A stretch of 64,000 nt of DNA, from NCBI GenBank assembly GCA_963784995.1, contig CAWATZ010000006.1, forward strand, positions 124,001-188,000, read 5' to 3'. Below the pieces are notes generated by a model. The model was not told where the DNA came from. It searched no databases and saw only the letters and a program-made list of their open reading frames with translations. The stretch is from CAWATZ01 sp963784995. Lineage in GTDB: Bacteria; Planctomycetota; Planctomycetia; Gemmatales; Gemmataceae. This document shows, piece by piece, positions 1 through 8,547 of this stretch. Positions within the stretch are counted from its first letter, which is position 1; each line of letters opens with the position of its first letter. The translations under genes and the position numbers were made by a program.

Positions 1-15
1 GAGCGCTCTCTATTG

Positions 16-441
16 TTACGGGTCTGGTCCGGCGGCTTCGTACAGTTGCTCCCAGACGAATGCTCCGGCTTCGTGCGAGAACACGCAGGACCAAGCGAAA
101 GTCTGCGAAGCGATAATCAATTCCAGGCGGTTTGCCAGGTCCCTCGGCACGCTTCGCAAACCGGATGCCCGGAATGCCGCTGGCCCCAACCCGCCCAAGT
201 TGGCGAGTTGTGGGATCGAGAGGCCGCTGAGCACGTAAACGTCCGCCGGAAGACGGGTCTGGAGCGAAAGCATCGCCCGGCTTCCCTGGAGACGCCTGGC
301 CCCGGTCGCGACCAGGGACCCGAAGCCTTCCGACCAGCGGCGGACGAGGGCTTTGTACTCCGGGTCGGAAAGGGGGGACCACATATCCGCGTCGTTATCC
401 AGCCAGGCTTCGAGGTCTGGGATTGCTCGCACGATGCCCAT
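16..441 (-). CDS. Hypothetical protein, 141 aa
   Basis: I do not recognise this family. The reading frame is intact from ATG to TAA and encodes a soluble protein of 141 residues without a signal peptide, membrane segment or obvious metal-binding motif. The N-terminus is acidic and rich in Trp and Asp (it includes DLEAWLDNDADMW) and the C-terminal half is Leu/Ala-rich. An overlapping frame on the same strand is also open, but this one has the more protein-like composition. It is divergent from the amidohydrolase that starts at 979. Only the length and composition support it as a gene, so function is unknown. Confidence 0.5.
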   Translation of the reverse strand: MGIVRAIPDLEAWLDNDADMWSPLSDPEYKALVRRWSEGFGSLVATGARRLQGSRAMLSLQTRLPADVYVLSGLSIPQLANLGGLGPAAFRASGLRSVPRDLANRLELIIASQTFAWSCVFSHEAGAFVWEQLYEAAGPDP

Positions 442-978
442 AGGACCCCTTTCGCTGCACGGATCACAAGGCTGACCGGCCGATCAGCATCTTCCTCCTG
501 GTCAGCATCTATACGCCTGTCATGCTATCAGCCGCTGGTCAGTCTCCTGAAGGCTGCCCGGTCCGGCTCTTCAGTCCCGATCACTCTATCGCGGTTAGCT
601 CCGCAATGCCATCGGTTTCCCTTTTTCCCGGCTGCCCTTGACCAGCAATGCCAACCTCGTCGGTGAGCCGATCAATGCCAGAACTTGACGTATAGGCCCC
701 AGCCAGCGAGGTCCGAAACACCCCGCCAGCTGGCAGGCAAGGAGACAACGGACGTCCAGGGGCACGCCTCCGACAGCGTCCGGCTCTTTCCGGCGTCCGC
801 CACGCGAAAAATCACGTGGCAGACCAGCTCGCGCTCTCCCGGCCACTGCGTGGCGCTCTGTGTGTGTCGCGGCGCAATGCAATCCATCCCACCTTTCTTT
901 TCTTTGCCTTTCCCCCACCCGCCCCTTATGCTGGGACTTGTTACGCCCTTCCTGACTCGTTGCGGAGAACCTGCTTCC
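442..978. other. Intergenic region, no gene seen
   Basis: This 537-base stretch separates two divergent genes and probably holds both promoters. It contains a pyrimidine-rich tract near 885-915. The frames that run through it have low-complexity, shadow-like composition. I see no convincing RNA gene or long palindrome. Confidence 0.4.
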
Positions 979-3900
979 ATGACGCCGACTCGACTCTGGC
1001 GCGTCCTCCTCGCCGCGCTGCTGCTGACGCTCGTTTCTCTCCCTGTCAATGCTCAACCTCGGCCGGGCACGCTGCGTCCGACCGTCTTCGCCCTGCGGGA
1101 TGCACGGATCGTCACCGAACCCGGGCAGGTCCTGGAAAAAGCGACCATCGTCATCCGCGATGGGCTGATCGAGGCCGTGGGCGCCGACGTCAAGCCGCCG
1201 GCCGACGCCCTGGTGATCGACGGCAAGGGGCTGGTGGTCTACCCCGGCTTCGTGGATGCGTCTAGCCACCGCGGTTATGACACGGCCCTGCGCCGCTCCG
1301 AGTCGGGGCCGCCGGCCGTGGAGGACCTGCTCGGCGAGGCGCTGGCGACCACCAAGATCGACAACCGCAAGGGCGTCACTCCCGAGTTCGAGGTCCACTC
1401 CGCGCTCAAGGCCGAGCCGGAGCAGGCCGACAGCTGGCGCCGCCTGGGCTTCACCGCCCAGCTGGTCGCTCCGGAGGGCGGCATCCTGTCCGGCCAGAGC
1501 GCCCTGGTCAGCCTCAGCGGCGCAGTGCCGCGCGAAGCGGTCCTGCGCGGCACCGTCGCCCAGCACGTCAGCTTTCGCACGGTCGGCGGCAGCGACTATC
1601 CGCGCGTGCTGATGGGAGTCATCGCTCATGCACGGCAGACTCTCCTGGACGCCGGCCATCACCAGCGCGTCTGGAAGGCCTACGAGGAGTCCGGCCGTGC
1701 TGGCCGCCGGCCGCCGCTCGACCCGGCCCTGGCTGCGCTGGCGAGCGCCCTGGATGGCAAGCAGCCGGTGGTCTTCGAGGCGGATCGGCTGGATCGGATC
1801 GAGCACGTCCTGGACTTTGCCGCCGAGTTTGGGATCAAGCCGATCCTCTATGGCGGGCGCGACGCCTGGAAGGCGGCCGATCGGCTGGCCCGGGAGCAGG
1901 TGCCGGTGATCCTGCGGCTGAACTTCACCGAGGAGCCGGCCGGAGACGCCGACGAACGGCCGCCGGCCCAGGGCACGGGGCGACGTCGGCCGGCAACCCC
2001 CGCGGAGTTACTGCCGCAGAAAGTCAAGGAGGAACGCCAGCGGCTCCACAGAGAGGAACAGGCCTGCGCTAGCCGGTTGCATCAGAAGGGCATCCGCTTT
2101 GCCTTCAGTACCCAGGGACTGGAGGGAGACAAGGCGTCCGAGAAGTTCCAGGCCAATCTGCGCAAGGCCATCGCCGCGGGACTGCCGGCCGAGGCCGCCC
2201 TGCGGGCCCTGACTACCGATGCCGCTCGAATCCTGGGCGTGGAGAAGCAACTGGGCCGGATCGCTCCGGGCCGGCCCGCTCACCTGGTGGTGCTGGATGG
2301 GCCCTTCGAGAAGGAATCATCGCGGGCTCGCTACGTCTTCGCGGACGGCGATTCGCTTTGAATACGAGGCGTTAGCCCGCCGCGCGAGCAAGGGCGAAGA
2401 GAAGAAGCCGGAACCGAAAAAGGAGCCCGACGGCAAGAAGCCCTCGGAGGGAAGCGAGACACCCGTCGCCAGTCTGCAAACGTGCGTGCCTTCCGAGATC
2501 GAGGCCGACCGCCGGCCGACGCTGAAGACCGGCGGCAGCGTCCTCATCCGCGGCGCGACGGTGCTGCCGGGTTCGGGGCCCACGATTCCGGACACCGACG
2601 TGCTGGTCCTCAAGGGCAAGATTGAAAGGATCGGCAAGAACCTCCCGGCACCCAAAGGCGTCACGGTGATCGAGGCCCGGGGCCTGTTCCTCATGCCGGG
2701 GATCATCGACACGCACAGCCACATCGCCGTCTCCGGCGGCGTCAACGAGTTCTCGCTGTCCGTGGTGCCTGAGGTACGAATCCGCGACGTGCTGGACAGC
2801 GAGGACGTGGACATTTACCGCGCCCTGGCCGGCGGCGTGACCACCATTCGCATTCTGCACGGCAGTGCCAACGTCATCGGCGGCCAGGACGCCGTGGTCA
2901 AGCTCAAGTACGGCGAGCCGGCCAGCAAGATGCTGGTCACCAGCGGTCCGCGCGGCGTCAAGTTCGCCCTGGGCGAGAACGTCAAGCGCACCGACGGCCG
3001 GTTCCCCAACACGCGCCTCGGCGTCGAGGCGGTGCTGGTGCGGGCCTTCACCGAGGCCCAGGCGTATCGCAAGACCTGGGACGATTACCAGCGCGACCGC
3101 AAGGCCAGGCAAGCCGGTCGTCGAGCCGCGCCGCGACCTCCGCCTGGAGGCGCTGGCCGACGTGCTGCGCGGCGACCTGAAGGTCCATTGCCACTGCTAC
3201 CGGGCCGACGAGATCCTGATGCTGCTGCGCGTGGCCGACCGCTTCGGCTTCAAGGTCAGGTCGCTGCAGCACGTCCTGGAGGGCTACAAGATCGCTCCGG
3301 AAATCGCCCTGCACGGGGCCAGCTGCAGTACTTTCTCCGACTGGTGGGCCTACAAGATCGAGGCCTACGACGCCATCCCCTTCAACTCGGCCCTGATGCA
3401 CGAGGCCGGCGTCAGCGTCGTCCTCAAGTCCGATAGCCGGGAGCTGATGCGCCACCTCTACCAGGAGGCGGCCAAGTGCGTCAAGTACGGCGGCATGAGC
3501 GAGGTCGAGGCGGTCAAGACCATCACGGTCAACGCCGCCCGGCAGCTGGGCCTGGAAAAGCGGCTCGGCGCCATCGAGCCGGGCAAGGACGCGGATCTCG
3601 TGCTGTTCAATGGCCATCCGCTCAACAGCTACAGCCGGCCGGAAATGACGCTGATCGACGGCGAAGTGTATTACCAGCACTCCGCCAAACCAGAGGCGTT
3701 CGCCGCCGCCCAGCCGGCTCCCGCTGTGCCGCTCGGCGACCTGCCGGCCGTGGAGCAGATCCGCTCGGAGCGGTACTGGATCACCAACGTGACCCTCCAT
3801 CCGGTGACCGGTCCGGTCATGCCCAAGGCCAGCGTGCTGATCGACAAGGGCCGGATCGCTCGCATCATGCAAGCGGAATCGGTCCCCGGCGACGAGCCGC

Positions 3901-5010
3901 GCCTGGAGGGCAAGGGCTTGCATCTGTACCCGGGCATGATCGACGCAGCCACGGTGCTGGGCCTGACGGAGCTGGGCTCGGCCCGAGAAACGCAGGACTT
4001 CGCGGAGGGCGGCGACTTCCAGCCCGACCTGCGGGCCAGCGTCGCCATCAACCCGGATTCCGAGCTGATCCCGGTCACCCGGGCAAACGGCGTGACCACC
4101 GTGGTCACCCGGCCGATGGGCTCGCTGGTCGCCGGCCAGAGCGCCCTGATCAACCTGGCCGGCTGGGTGCCGCGCGAGATGACGCTGGTTGATCCGCTGG
4201 CCCTGCACATCGACTTGCCGTCGCCCCGGCCGACCTTCTCCAGCGATCCGAACGTGCCGAACGTGAGTCGGGCCATCGCCCGCAAGCAGCGCGAGGAGAA
4301 GCTGCGCCGGCTGCGCGAGCTGTTCCAGCAGGCCAAGGCGTATGAGGCCGCTCGCAAGGAGTCGCCGGATCGGCCGAGCAACCCCCGGCTGGAGGCGCTG
4401 GTGCCGTACGTCCTTGGACAGAAGCCGGTCGTCATCCAGGCCAACCGCGAAGGCGAGATCCGTGAGGCCCTGAAGCTGGCGGACGAGCTGAAGCTCAAGC
4501 TGATCCTCAGCGGCGGCAGCGAGGCGTGGAAGGTGACCGACGAGCTGAAGAAACGGCAGACGCCGGTGATCCTCGGCCCGATCATGGCCATGCCGCTGGA
4601 GAACCACGATCCCTACGATGGCCTGTACACCTGCGGCGCTGCGGCTGCACGAGGCGGGCATTCCCTTCTGCATCCGCTCCGGCGGGACGACCGGCACGCG
4701 CAACCTGCCTTATGAAGCGGCGATGGCGGCGTCGTACGGTCTGCCGCCCGAGGAGGCGCTGAAGTCCGTGACGCTGTCGCCTGCAAAGATCCTGGGCCTG
4801 GCCGACCAGCTGGGCAGCATCGAGGTCGGCAAGCGCGCCAACCTGGTGCTGACCAACGGCGACCTGCTCCAGGCGACAACGCAGGTGGCGGCGGTGGTCA
4901 TCAACGGCAAGCCGCTGCCGCCGACCAGCAAGCACTCCCGGCTGTACGAGCGCTACCGGGAACGGCTCCGCGAGGTCAAGGAGGGCAAGGCCCCGCTGGG
5001 GACGAAGTGA
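979..5010 (+). CDS. Giant three-module secreted amidohydrolase (three frame breaks)
   Basis: About 1,340 codons encode three successive amidohydrolase-like modules. The ATG at 979 opens a clear signal peptide ending near VNAQ, which is why I prefer it to the further-upstream in-frame start. Module 1 has the family's N-terminal beta-sandwich and a C-terminal ILGVEKQLGRIAPGRPAHL, but its metal site reads PGFVDASSH instead of HxH. Module 2 has PGIIDTHSHIAV (true HxH), a downstream His in VHCHCYR and the conserved Asp in KSDSRE, so it should bind metal and be catalytic. Module 3 again lacks HxH (PGMIDAAT). The frame shifts by +1 near 2352, 3105 and 4615, each explained by one extra base, and protein similarity continues through every break. 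The substrate is unknown; related enzymes are imidazolonepropionase- or dipeptidase-like. It is probably exported. Confidence 0.8.
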
Positions 5011-5222
5011 GAAGGGCCGGCGTTTCTCCAGGCGGCGGAAGCCGCGCTGCTGGCGCCGGCCAATTTGAGAGCGGTCCCAGCGCGGCAGTGACGTGAGAGG
5101 CTGCCCGGTCACGGGCCAACAGGTCGATCGACCGCTTGATTGCGTGACCGGGCGAAAGAGGAGACCGGCCGGTCAGCCTACTCATAAGTTCGGCCCAGGT
5201 GTATCTAGTTGAGAGGTGCAGA

Positions 5223-5802
5223 ATGGACGGGAAGACAGAGCAAGCGGCGAGCAGCCAGTCGTCGAGGGAAGTGATGCCCATTCCATCACACCTCGCTGGT
5301 TGGGTTGTGCCGCAATCGTTTGAGGACGAAGTGCTGAAAGCCTCCGTGCGCTGTCCTTGTGGGAGCGAGCGCGTCGAACTCCGCTATCCAGGAGCAACAC
5401 ACCTGTCCTGGAAAGATCAAACTCCCATTCCTTCCTCGGTGAAGATTGGAGAAGTGTGGTTCTTCATCATCAAAGCCACGTGCGCCTGACTGCCGCGGAG
5501 AACACGTCCTGTTCGACAGCCACTTTCACGGCTGCACCGGGTTCCTCAACCCGGGCAACAAAGGAGCGAAGTTGCCACGGCCTCGACTCTGGCCCTGGCG
5601 GTGCTTGGCGTGCGGCTCGGCGGTACACAGGGCGCGGATGAGCATTGTCCAGGACTACCAGGATCGCTATGTCGAGTTCGGTCACGCCAAGAAGTTCGGA
5701 CCGGAGCGTTGGCCAGATGCGTTCGGTTGGTTCAACATGAGCATTGAGTGCAGTGGTTGTGGCCTGGGAACGGGGGGATGGGTCTCCTACGAGGCGAGAT
5801 GA
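5223..5802 (+). CDS. Hypothetical zinc-ribbon protein (one frame break)
   Basis: This is a protein of about 192 residues that I do not recognise. It carries four Cys pairs in order, CPC, CPDC, CLAC and CSGC, arranged as two zinc-ribbon knuckle sets. The N-terminal part ends at an early stop near 5489, and the C-terminal part continues in another frame to 5802. Removing one G from the stretch near 5480 joins KATC to PDCRGE and completes the second Cys pair, so I treat it as one gene. The ATG at 5223 is preferred; an in-frame ATG at 5199 would add eight residues. No signal peptide or membrane segment is visible. A role in nucleic-acid or protein binding is only a guess from the zinc knuckles. 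Confidence 0.55.
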
Positions 5803-5997
5803 GGCCGAACCGGTTGTTTCCGCAGGCCGGCCAGGCCATTGAAGTCTTGCCGAGTTCACGAGCGTGCCCGCATGAGCCAGGTGCTGAACTGGGCGTTCGT
5901 GAAGGCTTGAGCTGTTTGAGGGGAAACGTTCACTTACGGTTCTGAGAGGACGGGGAGGCAGTAACGTCTCCCTGCCACCCGAACAGGGAGGAAGGCG

Positions 5998-6665
5998 ATG
6001 TGGCGATGGGCGCTGGCGCTCGTAATCTCGACGGCCCTCGCCGGCGGCGTGACCATACCCAAGTTGCACAAGATGGCGCAGATCGTGGGCTGGCTCCCTG
6101 CGCGCAGGAGGTGACTACCCAGTTCATCACTCAGAAGGGTGTGGACGAAGGCATGCGCGGGCGCCAACACTTCTGGGTGTCCTGGGCGAACCATGGCGGC
6201 GCGCTTTCCCGGGCCGGTCGCGGCAACGTCAGTCCCGAGGTTTGGGCAAAGATGCGGGTCGGGGATAGCGTCGAGGTCTCCCGCGTGCCCGGCGACGATG
6301 CGGCCCACCTCAGAAACGGGGTGTTTGTCGAACCGGGCAATTTCGTGTTCGACTTCGTTCTGCTCGCCCTCACCCTCGGTGTCGCCGTGGCGTCGGCTGG
6401 GCGGTTGCTGTTGTGGTGGTATTACCCCGGCAAGAAAGAAGCTCACGAGAGGCGCAGGCCTTGGCAGCCCGAAGCGCCAGCGAGGGACAGACGACATCCC
6501 TCGCTGGCGCTTCGGGCTGCCAAGGAAGCCCCCAGCTTTGGTGATCAACTTCCTTGCCGGTGGAATACAGAGGGCGGAAAGAGACCTTTTGGGAGGGATT
6601 GCCCAAGGTTTGGTAAAGGGATTCAGGAGTCTGTGGCGCTGGGCGTTCAGCCCACGGAGCCGTGA
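5998..6665 (+). CDS. Small membrane-anchored hypothetical protein (frame break; palindrome in tail)
   Basis: The ATG at 5998 follows an AGGGAGGAAGG ribosome-binding site and starts with a hydrophobic segment (MWRWALALVISTALAGGV). The frame then breaks near 6108, and the second part continues to a second hydrophobic stretch (FVFDFVLLALTLGVAVASAG) followed by WWYYPGKK. The likely architecture is two transmembrane helices flanking a loop of roughly 75 residues. The frame then runs through a 63-bp perfect palindrome (6461-6523) and on to 6665. The natural C-terminus is probably soon after YYPGKK, and the rest looks acquired from the inserted repeat. I do not recognise the family. Confidence 0.45.
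6461..6523. repeat. Perfect palindrome P1, 27-bp arms, 9-nt loop
   Basis: The left arm 6461-6487 begins TTGGCAGCCCGAAGCGCC, and its exact reverse complement lies at 6497-6523. It falls in the 3' part of the small membrane protein gene and reads through in frame. Its length and lack of a T tract argue against a plain rho-independent terminator. Confidence 0.9.
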
Positions 6666-6699
6666 CGCGGTGTGGGAAATCCTTTGCCGATTCGCAATT

Positions 6700-6997
6700 G
6701 CCGGCAGGCACTTGCGAGCCGGCACGGCGGTGAGTATAACCAACCGCAAGCTCTCGGAGGGCCAGGTCTAGCTCAGGTGCCTTGCACCAGGGCGGCGTTG
6801 CGCCGCCCGAGCGTTTGCTGTCCGATGCATCCCAGGGAAGGCTGTTTCAGCCCCGCTTCCGCAGCGCTGCATGCACCGGTTGCGGCAGGCTGGAACGACC
6901 CCGCCAGGCGTGGTACTGCCGCAACCGGTGCATGCAGCGCTGCGGCGGGTCCGAGAGCCTTCCGTGTCCCAGGTCAAGTGGTAGACGTCCTCCGGAG
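6700..6997 (+). repeat. Direct repeat copy A, upstream of the Rpn gene
   Basis: This segment matches 8196-8510 over its two outer parts. One is a left block from GCCGGCAGGCACTTGCG to CAGCCCCGCTT, including TCTCGGAGGGCCAGGTCTAG. The other is a right block from GGGTCCGAGAGCCTTCCG to TCCGGAG. The central parts differ completely because each copy contains its own palindrome. The two copies flank the Rpn-family gene. Confidence 0.85.
6860..6944. repeat. Palindrome P2, 29-bp arms, inside direct repeat A
   Basis: The left arm 6860-6888 begins CGCAGCGCTGCATGCACCGG, and its reverse complement is at 6916-6944, separated by a 27-nt loop. It occupies the same site in copy A that palindrome P3 occupies in copy B. 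Confidence 0.9.
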
Positions 6998-7000
6998 TCA

Positions 7001-7032
7001 GGGGCTGCTTGACCAATCGGTCAAGCAGCCCC
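7001..7032. repeat. Perfect 14-bp hairpin upstream of Rpn gene
   Basis: GGGGCTGCTTGACC and its exact complement are separated by AATC. It lies 40 nt before the Rpn start codon and just after direct repeat A, so it would fold in the 5' leader of the Rpn mRNA. It could be a terminator for read-through from upstream or a translational control hairpin. Confidence 0.75.
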
Positions 7033-7071
7033 GTTTCCCTCTCCCTTGCGTTTCCCCTCGGAGATCGGGCA

Positions 7072-8101
7072 ATGAGCGAGGAACGAGTGCGCACCATCGG
7101 CAGGCAGTTCGCCGAGAACGGCCTGAAGCTGACGCTGACCAATGCGGCCAACGTCCGCGAATTGCTGACCCTGGTGCAAGCCCGGATGCTGCCGCGTCTG
7201 GACTTTCGCGGCCTGCAGGTCGATCCGACCACCTACGTCACGTCGGAGTATCGCCACGTCAGCTCTGACCTGGTGCTAACGCTGCCTTTGCGGTCGGCCG
7301 GCAAGCGCAAGAAGCGTCTGACGCTGAGCATCCTGATCGAGTTGCAAATGCAGCCCGATCGGCTGATGCCACTGCGCGTGCTGGAATACCTGGTGCAGAT
7401 CTGGAAACACCAGGTCCGCCGCCACGAGCAGAAACACGGCTCGCTGGCCAGCGTGAAGCTACAACCAATCCTGCCGGTGGTGCTGCACACCGGCTCTTAC
7501 TCCTGGGAGCAGTTCGGCACGCTGCTGGATCTGATGGACGATGCCGAGGAGTTCCGCGAGGCGACACCGGTTTACCAGCCGCTGTTCTTCAGTCTGCCCG
7601 ACCGGAGCGAGGCCGAGTTGGAGGAGAAGGCCGGCTTCCTTGGACAGATCCTGGCCCTGATGAAGGCACGCACAGCCAGCCGATCGGCGTTCGCACAGCG
7701 GCTGGAGCGGACGGTGAGCAAGGTGGAGGAACTGACCGCCGAGACGCAGCGGCGGCTGGAGCTATTGGATTACGTCGAGGCCCTGGTGTATTATGCCCGC
7801 GTTCCGAGCGAGCACGCGGCGCTGCATCAGCGCATCGACGCCGCTCTGCAACACAACGAGGACCGACTGGAGGTGCAAATGGCTCGACGAATGATGCCCG
7901 ACATCCACCGCGAGGAAGGCGCTCTGGCGGATCGGAAGCGGACACTGTTGGAACAGTTGCCGGCTGCGTTTCGGGGCGTTGCCTCCGGATGTCAAGCAGG
8001 AAATCCAGGCAACTCAGGACGCCGAGCAACTCGCCGAGTGGCTGCGGCGCGTGATCACCGCCAGGGATCTCGATGCCATCGGCATCGTTGCTCCGCGCTG
8101 A
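7072..8101 (+). CDS. Rpn family recombination-promoting nuclease / putative transposase (one frame break)
   Basis: This encodes a protein of about 342 residues of the Rpn/PDDEXK family (Transposase_31-like). The ATG at 7072 is followed by MSEERVRTIGRQFAENG. The nuclease core shows the D of VSSDLVLTL, then ILIELQMQ (the E-x-Q variant of the catalytic E-x-K) and the conserved block MPLRVLEYLVQIW. The C-terminal helical tail is out of frame after about 7965. Removing one C in TTGCCGGCTGCG restores LRFGALPPDVKQEIQ through to AEWLRRVITARDLDAIGIVAPR and the TGA at 8101. Rpn proteins are DNA endonucleases that stimulate recombination, and some are implicated in phage defence. The ~300-bp direct repeats on both sides suggest the gene was captured or duplicated as a unit. 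Confidence 0.8.
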
Positions 8102-8157
8102 GCGTTCCCTGGCTGCCGGAGACAGCTGCACAAGAAGGATCGACTGAAGGTGCAAGA

Positions 8158-8188
8158 ACCTCAACCTCTGCACGCCTGCGGTTGAGGT
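8158..8188 (+). terminator. Possible terminator hairpin after Rpn gene
   Basis: ACCTCAACC and GGTTGAGGT form a 9-bp stem with a 13-nt loop, 57 nt after the Rpn stop. It is followed by CCTT rather than a long T run, so intrinsic termination is only plausible. Confidence 0.35.
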
Positions 8189-8195
8189 CCTTGGG

Positions 8196-8510
8196 GCCGG
8201 CAGACACTTGCGGATCGGCCAGGCAGGGAGTATAACCAATCGCAAGCTCTCGGAGGGCCAGGTCTAGCTCAGGTGCCCTGCACCAGGGCGGCGTTGCGCC
8301 GCCCGAGCGTTTCGCTGTGCATCCGTCCCAGGGAAGGCTGTTTCAGCCCCGCTTGGAAGATGCGCAGGGTGACAAGGTGACAAGGTGCAGCATGGAGACA
8401 ACCCCGCTTCTTTTGTCACCTTGTCACCCTGTCACCTTGTCAGCCTTGTCATCTTCCAAGGGTCCGAGAGCCTTCCGAGTCCCAGGTCTCGTGGTAGACG
8501 CCTTCCGGAG
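8196..8510 (+). repeat. Direct repeat copy B, downstream of the Rpn gene
   Basis: This is the second copy of the repeat at 6700-6997, with matching left and right blocks and scattered substitutions. Its centre (8353-8459) is replaced by an unrelated palindrome built of GGTGACAA heptads/octads. A third fragment of the same repeat lies on the minus strand at 31678-31718. Confidence 0.85.
8353..8459. repeat. Imperfect palindrome P3 built of GGTGACAA units
   Basis: The left arm starts TTGGAAGATG and carries GGTGACAA units. The right arm carries TTGTCACC units and ends CATCTTCCAA. The same family occurs in frame inside the hybrid kinase gene at 19073-19200. Confidence 0.8.
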
Positions 8511-8547
8511 CAAGCAAGGGGCAGCTCGGCCAGCCGCCGGGCTGCCC

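Noticed and set aside
979..5010. Programmed frameshifting in the amidohydrolase
   Set aside because: No slippery heptamers are seen at the three breaks, and similar breaks occur in many unrelated genes.
6461..6523. The long palindromes as ordinary rho-independent terminators
   Set aside because: Arms are 25-59 bp, most lack T tracts, and four lie inside intact coding frames. Only the shorter hairpins at gene ends remain possible terminators.
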